Positions 12,304-23,960 of a DNA stretch of 64,000 nt are shown here, one piece after another. This DNA is from Muraenolepis orangiensis. Taxonomy: Eukaryota; Chordata; Actinopteri; Gadiformes; Muraenolepididae. The translations under genes and the position numbers were made by a program. Location of the stretch: the NCBI GenBank assembly GCA_027704905.1, contig CM051020.1, forward strand, positions 1,181,419 to 1,245,418. Direction: 5' to 3'. Each line of letters opens with the position of its first letter. Position 1 is the first letter of the stretch. Under the pieces are notes generated by a model, which was not told the DNA's origin, ran no database searches, and saw nothing but the letters and a program-made list of their open reading frames with translations.

Positions 12304-12852
12304 TGTTGTGCCCCCACGCTCTAATTGATCCCAGGTGTTTCCCATCATGATCAGGCCGGCTGAGGCCAATGAACACCTGGGATCTTCCCTACTTAAGGCT
12401 GTTGACGACCGACGTCGGTGCTAGACCATTGCACACCTTACCGAGAACCATCCTGGCGAAGACCGACATCGGAGCGAGACCGTTGGGAACCATCTGCCGA
12501 AGACCGACGTCGGGGGCGAGATCCATGAGGACCTTACTGCCGAGGGCAACCAACTGCCGGGGGCAAGTTCACTGTGAACCATATGGCTCCCTTCTGCTCG
12601 AGTACCTTGGACTACTTGTCTCCAGCTCCGACTACGTCTCGTCCAACCTCCCCCCCCCCCAGGACCTTGTCTCTGCGTACACCTCTGGACCCTCTCCCCG
12701 CTCGTCCACACGTACCAGTCCTACCCTACCCTGTTGTGTTTTTGTGTTTATTGGATTTCCAGTAAAGACATTATCTGTTGTTTTGAGTGTCCGTGTCTCT
12801 TCTTCTGGGTTCTCTGGCACATTTGGCTCGCCGGTCTCCTTGGGTCCTAACA
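12304..12852 (+). mobile_element. Solo LTR, left arm only, perfect 5-bp TSD
   Basis: Begins TGTTGTGCC and ends CCTAACA, flanked by CTGGG on both sides (12299-12303 and 12853-12857). The right arm has the uninterrupted site GAGCTGGGGATAAAG near 59200, containing one CTGGG. A TATA-like CTACTTAAGG lies near 12390. The element therefore entered the left arm after the inverted duplication, or was already heterozygous between haplotypes. Confidence 0.85.
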
Positions 12853-13009
12853 CTGGGGATAAAGTGACAATTCAAATAGGTCTTCACTCGAACCCAGGAA
12901 ATTTAAAAAAAGGTCCAAGTGTGCTGGAGTGTTTTATGAAATAGAGTTTATCAGTAACACGAACGCAATGTGCATCATTTCAGCAAAAAGTTAGACGTAC
13001 AACCGAGCG

Positions 13010-13352
13010 GCTTTGGGGAGCGATGCACTGAGGTGTCCTGGACATGAGGAGCGTCTTTGGGGAGCGATGCACTGAGGTGTGCTGGACATGAGGAGCGTCT
13101 TTGGGGAGCGATGCACTGAGGTGTCCTGAAAATGAGGAGCGGCTTTGGGGAGCGATGCACTGAGGTGTCCTGGACATGAGGAGCGGCTTTGGGGAGCGAT
13201 GCACTGAGGTGTCCTGAAAATGAGGAGCGGCTTTGGGGAGCAATGCACTGAGGTGTCCTGGACATGAGGAGCGTCTTTGGGGAGCGATGCACTGAGGTGT
13301 CCTGGACATGAGGAGCAGCTTAGGGGAGCGATGCATTGAGGTGTCCTGGACA
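13010..13352. repeat. 44-bp minisatellite, 8 units
   Basis: Units read GGGGAGCGATGCACTGAGGT followed by GTCCTGGACATGAGGAGCG. Because 44 is not a multiple of three, a 44-residue motif cycles through all frames and creates three overlapping minus-strand ORFs of 105-167 codons, which I regard as spurious. The right arm has a single unit (about 59010-59056). Confidence 0.9.
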
Positions 13353-13379
13353 TGAGCTGCACAGCCTTGGGACTCGGCC

Positions 13380-14505
13380 ACTGTAGAACCTTCTGGTATC
13401 TTAGAACACAGTTTAAAACACACAAAGCATAACGGACGGGTCTGAGATAATCTGATAAAGAAAAAAAACGAGAAGTTGAACATCTGGTGTTGGGACTTGC
13501 AGGGCGCCCTGAGTGGTAATGAGCTAAGGGAGTCTCTGTCAGGCTGCAGTGGTCACAGGGTTCAGAAAAAGTATTAAGTCTAAAAAGAGCATTTCATGAA
13601 TTCATCATAAAAAATAAGGCCTTTATTGGTGGCATTCAAATGTCTTAAATCAATATTGCTACGAATGAGAAGACATGGGAAGTAGGATTTAATAATTTAA
13701 TAATAATTAATTATTTAATTAATTATTTAATAATTAATAATTCATAATTATTAATTACAATTTAAAATCTAAAAATAATAATTGCCAATAATTGGCAACA
13801 TCAATTAAAAAAACCTTATCTTTCCAGAATGCCTCTGGCATTAACATCAGACAGATCAGGATAGCAGAACCAACACAAGCCGCTTGTCCCTTCAACCACC
13901 CCCTCTGCCTGGTTGTCCTGATCTCTGTTGGCTAACCCACCTGTTGTCCCGGTGCCCTCGTGCCTCTCAGTGGGGGGGGGGGAGTTTGCCTCTCTCTTCA
14001 AGAGTCTTTATTTTGCCATATGTAACAAGTACAATATTCCCCATTCACTCCCACAGTATGAATTATTCTCAACAATGACAATGGAAGTACAACTTCACAA
14101 TAACAACAAGTACAAATACAAATAAAAAGTGATCAATAGCAATAATAACAATAAAATAATAAAAAATGATTTAGAAAATGACATTTTATAGCAGTCCCAG
14201 CAAGGGTATACAGCTAAACTGTGAATTGCAAATCATGAATAAAATATGAATTTAAATATAATAACAAGATTTAGGTTCACAAAATATTTGACAGATTAAT
14301 TAATTATTCAAATGTTTGACCTTTTTCTCCTCCCCTTGACGTGAGGCAAGGTGTTATAGGATTCAAATTTCATGTAAAACTCAATACTTTAAATTTTTTT
14401 ATTTTACAATTTTTAGCTGTGGTTCCTGTGAATGGGGACATGCATTCCAGGGAAGTCTCCTTCATCCAGGGCAGGCGTGAGAGCCTGACCTGAAGTCTAC
14501 AACTA
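13380..14505. other. Left-arm-only spacer, LINE tail and AT-rich palindromic patch
   Basis: No gene is supported. 13685-13765 is a TAATTAATT-rich self-complementary patch. 13998-14100 on the minus strand resembles the LINE 3' tail seen at 9700-9765 (CTGTGGGAGTGAATGGGG, then TTGTTACATATGGCAAAATA), so a LINE remnant in minus orientation is likely. The rest is anonymous. Confidence 0.4.
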
Positions 14506-14509
14506 AAAA

Positions 14510-14806
14510 CCCTTGAAGCCTGGCAGGGTACCCTCTCCAGACCCTGGAGCCTGGCAGGGTACCCTCTCCAGACCCTGGAGCCTAGCAGGGTACCCTCTCC
14601 AGACCCTGGAGCCTGGCAGGGTACCCTCTTCAGACCCTGGAGCCTGGCAGGGTACCCTCTCCAGAATCTTGGAGCCTGGCAGGGTACCCTCTCCAGACCC
14701 TGGAGCCTGGCAGGGTACCCTCTCCAGACCCTGGAGCCTGGCAGGGTACCCTCTCCAGACCCTGGAGCCTGGCAGGGTACCCTCTCCAGACCCTGGAGCC
14801 TGGCAC
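14510..14806. repeat. 31-bp minisatellite
   Basis: About nine and a half units of GCCTGGCAGGGTACCCTCTC followed by CAGACCCTGGA. A 31-residue motif cycles through all frames on both strands, giving ORFs of 119-128 codons with no coding character. Confidence 0.9.
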
Positions 14807-15044
14807 ATTATACAGCATTGCACTGACTCCACATTGTTGATTTCACATTGTTGTGTTGACATTGTTCTTTTATTTTTAAGATCATGTAATGTTAATTAAA
14901 ACTAGATCATAACCATAAAGTAAAATCCTAAACCCAGATTATACCCAGTTTGAAATCCGTATATAATACGATTAAATATATTATTCTATACTGAGAGAAA
15001 TCCATGGCATGGTAAATAAGCAGTACTAAAGCAATACGCTGCTT

Positions 15045-15305
15045 TTGGGATGACCTCTATGATCTGTGTCACATGGTCAATGTCATAGACCCATGCCCCA
15101 CTGAGGAGCTCTATCACCATGCAGCCACTTTCTCCACATGTCGATGGCGTTGGTGCACTTGACTCCCAGCCTCCAGACTAGAGCCCTGGGTCTCCCGCGT
15201 GTAGCTGTGGAAGACCACAGCCGGGGAGATAAGTAACTTTTGCTCTGGTCGGACATGACCATGTTACTCCTACCAGTTTAAGGTCACAGTGCATGATGTT
15301 TCTCT
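15045..15305 (-). pseudogene. CMGC/HIPK-like protein kinase fragment, broken
   Basis: On the minus strand from 15300 the translation starts NIMHCDLKL, which matches the catalytic loop (HxDLK) of a CMGC-type kinase. After a frameshift it gives VKCTNAIDMW, as in subdomain IX, and then GCMVIELLSGAWVYDIDHVTQ. The order and spacing fit fish homeodomain-interacting-protein-kinase-like genes, but the activation segment is lost, there is an in-frame stop, and the frame shifts at least once. It lies in the stretch absent from the right arm. Confidence is limited by the short matching segments. Confidence 0.45.
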
Positions 15306-15533
15306 CTCTTGATCGGCTGAAGACACTTCCTCACATCCGACACACTCTGGCCCCGCCCCCTTGTCAGACAGATCAGAACTGTGAATAATGCAGTGATAAG
15401 TTCTGGAGGAAAAGCAAACTTGCACTACAGCGCACAATGCAAGGCAACAAGGCCTTGAGGTGTTTGAGAATCCTCACCTCCTGTATCCTGTGTCCATGAT
15501 ATCTGGGTCCCATTTTGAAATGACGTTGCAAAC

Positions 15534-15862
15534 ACACACACACACACACACGGCCCTATCTCCATCGACGGTGTTGCAGTAGAGAGGGTCAGCGGCTTCA
15601 AGTTCCTCGGCGCACACATCTCCGAGGACCTCACATGGTCCACGCACACCACACACGTGGTGAAAAGGGCCCAACAACGCCTGTATTTCCTTAGGTGTCT
15701 GAGGAAATTCAGCATGGGCCCCCGTATCCTGAGAACATTCTATAATGGCACCATCGAGAGTGTTCTTACAGGGACGGCCCAGTATATGGTTGGAGGTGAG
15801 CTCCCCTCCCTCCTGGATATTTACAACCAGCGGTGCGTGGCCAAGGCCAAACGCATCATAAT
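15534..15862 (+). mobile_element. LINE ORF2 C-terminal fragment
   Basis: After a short CA run the plus strand encodes a LINE ORF2 segment including SEDLTWSTHTTHVVKRAQQR and GGELPSLLDIYNQRCVAKAK, with an internal deletion. It ends abruptly at about 15862, in the last exon of the integrase-like pseudogene. It is the same family as the fragment that replaces the TLR gene in the right arm (51692-52584). Confidence 0.8.
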
Positions 15863-16979
15863 GACATTGCCCCAAACACTATCCCTTCTGGATCCACTGG
15901 GGTTGGTTCCTCCCAGTCAATGCCAAAGTCTTTCAGATCACCCTATATGACATATAGACATATAGTAAGATAATGACATGATTACATTTGTTCTTGAAAG
16001 TGAAGACAATTCTTACGCATACCTGCTCATTCATGGGGTCAGAGATTGGATTGTTGCCCATTAATTGCCCCGCAATCCAAAGTTGGTTGGGTGACCTTCC
16101 TTGCTCTGTTGAAAGGGAGTGGCGATCCCATGCGTGTTCCCAAAGCTGCAAATGTCTGTTAATTGGGGCAGCATCACATAATGCAGACAAATCAGGTCAA
16201 GCTCATTGTCAGGGTTAAAAGCAGTAGTATCAGAAAGATGCTGGAATGCTGTATGGTAGTTCACGGTCACAGCACCAAACATCTCTCCATAGCCTTTCAA
16301 TCCTCTGATTATGGACGCTGCGTCCTGTTGTGAAACTTTCTGAGATAGAAAAAAAAAAAATTACAAAAGAAATACACATTATGTTATTTAGAAATAAGAC
16401 AACATTTAGCGTATGCATGTGTCCTGGAACAATGTGCATCACTGACTACAGAACTCAAAATGACTAAAAATTGCCTTCATACCTGATCCTGGTTGGGGAT
16501 GCTGGATCATGAAGCGGGCCACATCGACCTTCTCCCCACCTTCACCACTACGGACCCTTATTGGAATCACAGCTCAGAGAAAGGCTGTGAGAACACTGGA
16601 GGCTCTATTGTTGTCACTTGCAGTGAGGAACATCATGTTTCTGCTGTATCCATCAATTCAGGATGGATGAACAATTCTCAAAAACAGTTCAATGAAACGG
16701 TTAAATGTCTGTATTATTCCAAATGAACTACTTATAATATACACACAGACACATATATAAACTAGTTATGATATATGGAATATATTTTGCAAAGCCTCTG
16801 ACCGAATTAACTTGTGATTTCCATCAATGTGCCATAAATCAGGGGTTCTCAAACTTTTTGTTTCTGCGGACCACTATTTATCATCAAGGATTTTCGCGGA
16901 CCACCTCATATGCAAACCGTAAAAATAAGTACATATAAACGTAGTGTTAAAACGCAGATATTTTTTTATAGTTAATTAT

Positions 16980-18035
16980 AGACAATCAAAAGTAAATTGA
17001 AGCCTATCTGATACTTTTGTTTTCAAACTGTGCAAGTGCTCCCTGACATCATTTTTCATATTATTTGGAAGCTGCATTTCCGCGGTGTCCAAAAAATCGG
17101 ATAGGTTTGCAAACGAGTCATAGTTTGACTGCTCCAGGCGCCTGGCCCACATCTCCATCTTCTTGATTGTAGCTTCAACTTTGTCTTGCACGTGAAAAAG
17201 TGTCACATCTCATCGCATAAAACGGCAAACAACCGGGCATTCAGTGGACGGGCCTCTGCAGTTGTGCGTGTTGGCAAACATTTACAAAAGAGAAAGTCCT
17301 CCTCTATTTCTCCGTTGTGTTCATACCTTACGTATGAGAGCAGGTTGGCAAGGTTAGCTATGTCAGTTGATTCATCCAACTGTAGTGCAAAAAATCGACT
17401 GGCTTTTATCCGCGCTATTAGCTGGTCATTCACATTGCTGGCCATTTCCTAAATTCTGCGCTGTACGGTGCTGTCTGACAATGGAATCAAGTCCATTTGC
17501 TTGCATGCCTTTTCACCCAGCATAACATCCACCGCCACCTTAATTGATGGCAGCACCACCTCCTCACCGAGTGTATGCGCTTTCCCATTTTTTGCGATAA
17601 TTCTTGACAATCTGTATGAGACTTCCACTGCTTTAGCATTGTTGCTACCTGTAGATGTGGATTCCATGATGTTCTTGCTACTGTGAAATTCTTGGAGCTT
17701 GTTTTTAAAAAACTCAACTCGCTTGGACTTCAACTCTCCATGCTTTGCCTCAAGGCGAAGATTAGCTGGTTTTAGGCTCTCGTTAGCCAGTGTCTCGTAG
17801 CACAGAACGCATAATGGCAAAGGCTCATCTTCGGTGCCTGTGTACGTAAATCCCAGTTCCCAAGTATTTCACATTGTATTTTCGCTTAATCTTCACTTTC
17901 TTTGTTTTTTTTCGCGGAATCTGGCTTGTAGATGCCTCCGACTCACTCTCATGATCTTCATTAACGTTAACATCTTTTCTCTTCAGACCACCTGATGCTA
18001 GCCACCGATCCATGTTTGTGGTTTTGCACGCACAC
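16980..18035 (-). pseudogene. hAT transposase, ZBED5/SCAND3-like, internally deleted
   Basis: The minus strand starts MDRWLASGGLKRK, the usual N-terminus of ZBED5/SCAND3-type transposases. A basic stretch follows, then the BED-like segment LCVLCYETLANESLKPANLR, VEVSYRLSRIIAKNGKAHTL, SDSTVQRRI, a catalytic-region piece LDESTDIANLANLLSYVRY, and FCKCLPTRTTAEARPLNARL. After about 17205 the sequence jumps to a late coiled segment (LHSLKTKVSDRLQF), so the middle of the domain, with the remaining catalytic residues, is lost. Frames change near 17830 and 17450. It is dead, but it identifies the family of the host element. Confidence 0.8.
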
Positions 18036-18319
18036 GTGGGAAGATGAGAGCTCTCACTTGCACTCTGCTCTTCCGCCGCGCAGCCCCCCCTCCCTCCGGC
18101 TGAAATTATGAATGTAAGGCCTATATTAATCATAAGTAACACGGCAGGGTCCGTGAGAGTTTGTTTTCATCTGATTTCAAATAAACAAAGTCATGGCTTT
18201 CAGAATATTAAACTTGTTTCGGCAAATTCAGATGATAAATACAACTTTGAAGCTTGTAACGGAATAATTACAAGCGGAAAACGGAGCAACTTAACGTCAC
18301 AGGCAGCAGGCATAACAAC

Positions 18320-19765
18320 TAGTGATGTGTCGGTCGCGAACGAGCCGGCTCAAAGAGCCGGCTCTTTTTAGTGAACGACGGGAGCCGGCTCGCACCCGCG
18401 AATGAGCCGTTATTTATTTTTTTACGGGTGCTCCGCGTACATGCAGCGACTGTGCATCACGTGAGGATAGATAAGGAGGGAGGGGCGGCGTGTGCTCAGT
18501 GCTGATTGCTGAACAGAGGGAGGGGTGACACTTCACACGTCAGTTTGCGTCGCGCAAATAAGATTAGATTGATTAGAGTGAAAGTAGGAAAAGAAGCAGC
18601 ATTTGGCTGCATTTTAACAATTGTGCAAACACAAAGGCAGAATGCAGAATTTGCAACATGAAGCTCTCATATAGAGCAGGGTCCACAAACCACCTCCACA
18701 CAGTGGCGTAGCGGAGGCCCCCGCAGCCCCCGCGTTGCGGGGGAGCCCCGGAGCTTAGGAGGCCCCCACCCCCACTGTAGGCTATCCTCTTAGATTTCGT
18801 AACGGCCCCCTCCCCCCCCCCCCCCCGTTGGACTTCACGATTGCGACAACCCCCCCCCCCCCCCCCCCCCCCCCCGTTGGACTTCACGATTGCGACCCCC
18901 CCCCCCCCCCCCCCCGGTTGGACTTCACGATCGCGACAACACCGTACAACAGTGTACACATGAGCTCCTACTGACCTCTACTGTTTACAAAAGATGCCTG
19001 AAAAAATTAACATTTTAAAAAGTGGCCGCGATGTCTATCCCATGTCACTCTTATTGATTTAGGGGAGGGGCGGGGCCCCATGGTCCGACCTGCGGGGGAG
19101 CCCCGAAATATTGCGCAACGCCACTGCCTCCACAGGCACTTGAGAACTGTGCATCCAGCAGTTCAGTTGGAAGAAAAAAGGCAGGTCAGACTGCCTGCTT
19201 CTGCTTCTGTGTGTCTACTCCACCTGTTGCTGCTGCAGCTACAGGATCTACCCCCCATGCGTCAGGTACCCAAACACCAACAGCTACACAGACCTCAATA
19301 AGCCAATTTATATGCAATGAATGGCAATGGCAAAGGCAATGAATGACCCCAGCTAGACAGAACATAGTGGATGAAGAATTGGCCAAAATGATTGCAAGTG
19401 ATTTCCAACCATTTTCCATTGTGGAGGACAAGGGATTCCGAAGCTTCACACAGGCTCTCAATCCAATGTTCCTCCAAGCAGGAAAACACTCTCAAAAAAT
19501 CATTCCGAGACTGTATGATAGAGAACGTGCTTCACTGCAGGCCAGGGTTAAGGAAGCTACTGCAGTTTGCCTTACCACTGATTGCTGGACATCAAGAACC
19601 ACCACCTCTTTCATGTATATGTATATATATGTATATGTATATATATTTCAAAAGGTATATGTGGTAAAATAGAAGAGCCGTTTGGGAGCCGAAAGAGCCG
19701 GCTCTTCTTGGTGAGCCGAGCCAAATGAGCCGGCTCACTCAAAAGAGCCGGAATTCCCATCACTA
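18320..19765 (+). mobile_element. Nested hAT with ZBED1-like remnants, perfect TSD
   Basis: Runs from TAGTGATG to CATCACTA and is flanked by ATAACAAC on both sides (18312-18319 and 19766-19773). Subterminal GAGCCGGCTC motifs are abundant at both ends. Inside, once the MITE at 18701-19126 is disregarded, the plus strand shows a BED-finger tail (HLHRHLRTVHPA-like), then PFSIVEDKGFRSFTQALNP and VCLTTDCWTSRTTTSFM, characteristic of ZBED1/ZBED4-type hAT proteins. Most of the transposase is missing. Confidence 0.85.
18701..19126. mobile_element. hAT MITE inside the nested hAT, perfect TSD, poly-C modules
   Basis: Starts CAGTGGCGTAGCG and ends CGCAACGCCACTG, flanked by CCTCCACA on both sides (18693-18700 and 19127-19134). 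The interior has long C runs (up to about 24) alternating with a GTTGGACTTCACGATTGCGA module. It splits the BED-finger coding segment of its host. Confidence 0.9.
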
Positions 19766-19866
19766 ATAACAACAGCCGGTGTTTCTCGTGTGTTTTCCCC
19801 GGGAAACAAACACAATACACAAAAAAAAAATACACAACGCACACACACAGTCATTATATAATGTGA

Positions 19867-19867
<1 letters not shown>

Positions 19868-19911
<44 letters not shown>
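19868..19911. repeat. (CT)n microsatellite
   Basis: About twenty-two CT units within the large hAT. Confidence 0.95.
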
Positions 19912-19913
<2 letters not shown>

Positions 19914-20400
19914 CTTTCAAAATCTATATAAAACTCATAACAAACAAACTAAATTCCCAAAGTTGTCCTGAAATGTACGAAAAATATAGCCTACTTATTG
20001 TAGCAGGATAGACTGTTCAGCCCTATTACCACACGGGGCAACCTTTATAAAGAGGGGTCAGTGTCGCTCTTGCTCCCTCTTGCTCTTTGGCACGAAGGCC
20101 ACTTCGGGTTCCGCTGACGTGCTTTCTCCGCTGGCACCGACCCTTGCAGGGATCCTGCAGCCCATGTCTGCTGCCGCTGTAAATGAAGCTCTCCTGCTGT
20201 GTTTGTCTGAACTTGGCCTGATCGGCTCTGCGCTGGAAGCGTGATAAAGAAGGACTGCTGTTTTGCCTCTACGTTTGTGTTGCATCCACGGCTACTACGA
20301 GTGTCTTGCCTGCCTGACTGAGTGTTGCCTGGACGGCTGGTCTGCCCTCACGGCTGTGTCTGTCTGCACAGCTGGCTTACCTGCCCTACTGTGCTTCACC

Positions 20401-21530
20401 CAGTGGTGAAGCGTCAGGGCCTTCAAGGTATTCAGAGAAGACCCTGGAACTCTCAGATGAAACAAAAAAAATCGAATTAATTGTATTAATAAATTGTAAT
20501 ACAATTTAATCAAATTGAATCAAATTTAAATCAAATGAATAAATGAGAATGGTATCTGTGTTGTTATCTGTTATATTACAGTTACGTTGATTTGTTTGTC
20601 TTTCTCGGTCCATGCACGACGCATTTCAGTGGTTTTATGTTGGAAAAACAATGCAACCAATCAGATATTTTTCTAGGTTGCTGGGAAGAATATCCTTCAA
20701 CCAAAGTATTCCCGATGACTTTGGCCCTTAGACTGAATGAGAGCGTACGTTTGGATTGACAATTTGATCAACCAATCATATAGTGATTTGTAGCCAATGG
20801 GCGTATTCTTTCAGATTTCCCCACAGCTCAATAGGGAGCTAGAAGGTCTACTGGCTGGAGCGAGAGTGGATCTAGCGTAGTGCTACGTTGTTTCTACGTA
20901 GGATTTTACGTCAAAATGGCGAAGGCGAAGATGATGGGCTGTTACTTCACTACATGGACACTGCTTTACCAACTATGGTACACTTGGAAATTGGCTGCGA
21001 CAATCTGATCTGCCTAAATGAGATAAGGCATAAAGTGACTCCTCCGTGACGTCCGTCTGACTAGAACAACGGGATTTTCGAATGGGGGGGGGGGGGGTGG
21101 TCTACAGCAGGGGTTCCCAAAGTGGGGGTCGCGGGACCCCGAGAGGGGGGTCGCGAGATGATTTCAGAATCCTCTTGATGTGACCCATGAGGTTTATTTA
21201 TTTTTTATTATATTATATTATTATTATTATTGTTAATAATAACGTGAGTGACAAATAAAGGAATTCTGATTCCCACAGATTCCCACCCACACACAATGTC
21301 CGTGATCGCGACATACCCCCCCCCCCCTTGGACTTCACGATGTTCGCGATCGCGACATACCTCCCCCCCCCCCGTTGGACTTCACGATTTTCGCGATCAC
21401 GATTACGCCCCCCCCCCCGTCGGACGGTGATAGTGGGGGGTGGTCTGTTATTTTGCGGGTCGCGGGCTGAAAAGTTTGGGAACCCCTTGTCTACAGAAGG
21501 TCCAGTTGGGATAGACACGCTTCGCCACTG
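20401..21530. mobile_element. Nested hAT, non-autonomous, perfect TSD
   Basis: Starts CAGTGGTGAAGCGT and ends ACGCTTCGCCACTG, flanked by GCTTCACC on both sides (20393-20400 and 21531-21538). It contains no transposase remnant that I can recognise and hosts a further MITE at 21108-21488. Confidence 0.85.
21108..21488. mobile_element. hAT MITE at the innermost nesting level, poly-C modules
   Basis: Starts CAGGGGTTCCCAAAGT and ends with the near-complement AGTTTGGGAACCCCTT, flanked by GTCTACAG on both sides (21100-21107 and 21489-21496). The interior alternates long C runs with a TTGGACTTCACGAT module much like that of the MITE at 18701-19126, despite different terminal repeats. Confidence 0.85.
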
Positions 21531-22604
21531 GCTTCACCGCTACACTGCTGCCTGACTCAGTGTTGCCTGGACGGCTTGCCTGCCCTCACGGCTGTCTGTC
21601 TGCACAGCTGGCTTGCCTGCCCTACTGTGCTTCACCGCTACACTACTGCCTAGCGGGTGTTGCTCTTGGCCTGCATTGTCTGCATTGCCTCTTGGTGTCA
21701 CTGTGCCTTTGTGTCACCTTGCCCTTCACTACAGGGCCATATTTTAAACATCACGGACTATTCGATTAATCTATGTTTCTGATTAGTTATTTCATTGACC
21801 CTGTTGAGTTAAGTTTGTTTTGTTTATTTAATTCAAGATTAAGTAGACTGTTAGGTTAATTTCCGTTTCTTTGGTTTAGTTGTTTTCGACCCTGTTGCTC
21901 TACATTTGTTTTGTTTATTTCAGTTAATATCAGTGAACTGATCAGTATTTCGTAGTATTATTGACTTTTTTATTGTCTTTATACTTATCTTATGTGTTGG
22001 TCTGTGTATTAATTTGTGTTGACTGTTTATCCCAGTAATTGTGTCTTGTTTGCCCCTCTTTAGTTGCTGAGAGCCAAAGGTGTGGTGCTGGTGTCCCCGG
22101 TGGCGGCTTCCCCCCTTTTTGTGTGCCGTGCTGTGCTCCCCCTGATTTTGGTGTTCCTTTGTATGAGTGTGTAGGATCACGGGTGCCTTAATTTACTTTG
22201 TTGGGATCCCTCTCACCCCCCGTCACCTCCATCCACTGGTAAGCCTCAGCATCCCTGAATTAAGATTTCCCCCTTTATTTCCAGTGTGTATGTTGTTCTT
22301 ACTGTGTTTTTAATGATATTTTAATATAGGAAATAAAACATTTGATGAATTGGAACCACGTCTCCTGCCCCTCAGTATTACGAACCTGAGTGCCTTATTG
22401 GTACTTTGAATAATTATTTCCTTGGGTGCAATTCCCAAGGTGGCGTTGTCTGGCTTTTTAGTTAAATAGTATTTCAAACAATCACTCCCACGTGCCGCTA
22501 CATTATGCAAACAATATTCTGATTATACAAGCATGGCGAATAAACGGATCTTGTATGCACACCGCTTCGGCATTATTCCTGGCGCGCGCGCTCTCTCACT
22601 CACA

Positions 22605-22725
<121 letters not shown>

Positions 22726-23346
22726 TGCTGCTGCCCCTCACACACACAGGCTTCAAATCAAGTTGCATAAATGCTTGAGCTACGTCATAGCAAATAAGTA
22801 GACAGCGCTGCTTCTCTCCCACACACACGGCGCTGCCCCTCACACACACGCTGTTTTCGTCATTTGTACAACAAATACACACTTGCAACTGATAACACTG
22901 GCAATGATTTTATATGTATTACTATTCAAATATATTCGATGGAGCAAGTCACATATGAGGTGGTCTCCGAAAATCCTTGATAGTAAAAAGTGGATTTTAT
23001 TCAGCTTTTTTCCACGGACCACCTGCAGTACCTCCGCGGACCACAGTTTGAGAACCGCTGCCATAGAGCCATGGGCCTGGGACTGAGGACCTCCTTCTTG
23101 GGATAGTGCTTATTCCAATCCCACGACAAAGGACAGGATGGACAACTCTCAAAGTATCCATCACTCGAGAACTTTGAACCCTTGACAAAAGGAATAAGAA
23201 ACGTGGTTTACATTGAAATCACAGCAAGATCAACAGTTTGGAAAGCTCTTGACCTGAGAGAAGAAGGTACCATGACTTACTGATCAAATCATTATTTACA
23301 GCCCCCATCACACCTCTGGCAACCCCACTGCTGCTGCCCCCCCCCT

Positions 23347-23481
<135 letters not shown>

Positions 23482-23511
23482 ATAGGTAAAGAGGATGTGA
23501 GCTAGCTCTTC

Positions 23512-23620
23512 CAGAGACAAAACAACAGGAAAGCACCTGGCCCAGACGGAATTACCCCCTCCTGTCTTAAGGCCTGTGCTTCATCCATCCTATTCTTCAT
23601 TTGTGTTCCCCCTCTGTCAC
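23512..23620 (+). mobile_element. Short LINE reverse-transcriptase fragment
   Basis: The plus strand encodes NRKAPGPDGITPSCLKACA, the conserved N-terminal RT motif of non-LTR elements. The mirror copy lies at about 57330-57435 on the minus strand. Confidence 0.65.
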
Positions 23621-23838
23621 TCTTCACCTATCATGTGTAGTCTCTCGGGCCGACATAAGATGAGGACTGTCTAGGGTAGGCCTATTACCACCGCTGCAGC
23701 TATGGTGTCCTGACTTTAAAACTGGACTCAAGTCAAACAATCTTTTACCATGGACAATAATAGGCCATGTGCTTTGAAAATGACTTTAACAATATGGTTT
23801 GGAAGTGGGATACTCTACTTGTTTGGGGGGGTTGTTAA

Positions 23839-23960
23839 ATGCAGCGGTTCCCAACCTTTTCCAAGTCAGGGCCCACTTAAGAGTCTAAAAATGTTCGCCG
23901 CCCACATTCAACCATAAACAATAGGGAGGCTAAATAAAGTTCTCAGAGTACTTTTTATTT
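23839..23960 (+). mobile_element. Single end of a hAT-like element
   Basis: CAGCGGTTCCCAACCTTTTC at 23839 is a typical hAT terminal sequence, followed by a GGGCCCACTTAAG subterminal segment. The mirror copy is near 56990-57095. I did not find a matching opposite end, so the extent is unknown. Confidence 0.45.

Larger units (their letters stand above)
19999..22502 (+). mobile_element. Possible LTR-like insertion with its own nested hAT
   Basis: Starts TGTAGC, ends GCTACA, and is flanked by TTAT on both sides (19995-19998 and 22503-22506), consistent with a TG...CA LTR and a 4-bp target duplication. A TTTATAAAG box is near 20045 and AATAAA near 22332. About 1.4 kb remain once the hAT at 20401-21530 is removed. 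A roughly 90-bp segment (CTGACTGAGTGTTGCCTGGA type) occurs on both sides of that hAT, indicating an older tandem repeat. There is no coding evidence, and the short ends make this uncertain. Confidence 0.4.

Noticed and set aside
13685..13765. AT-rich palindromic patch as an origin or regulatory site
   Set aside because: Simple TAATTAATT composition explains the self-complementarity; no supporting motifs.
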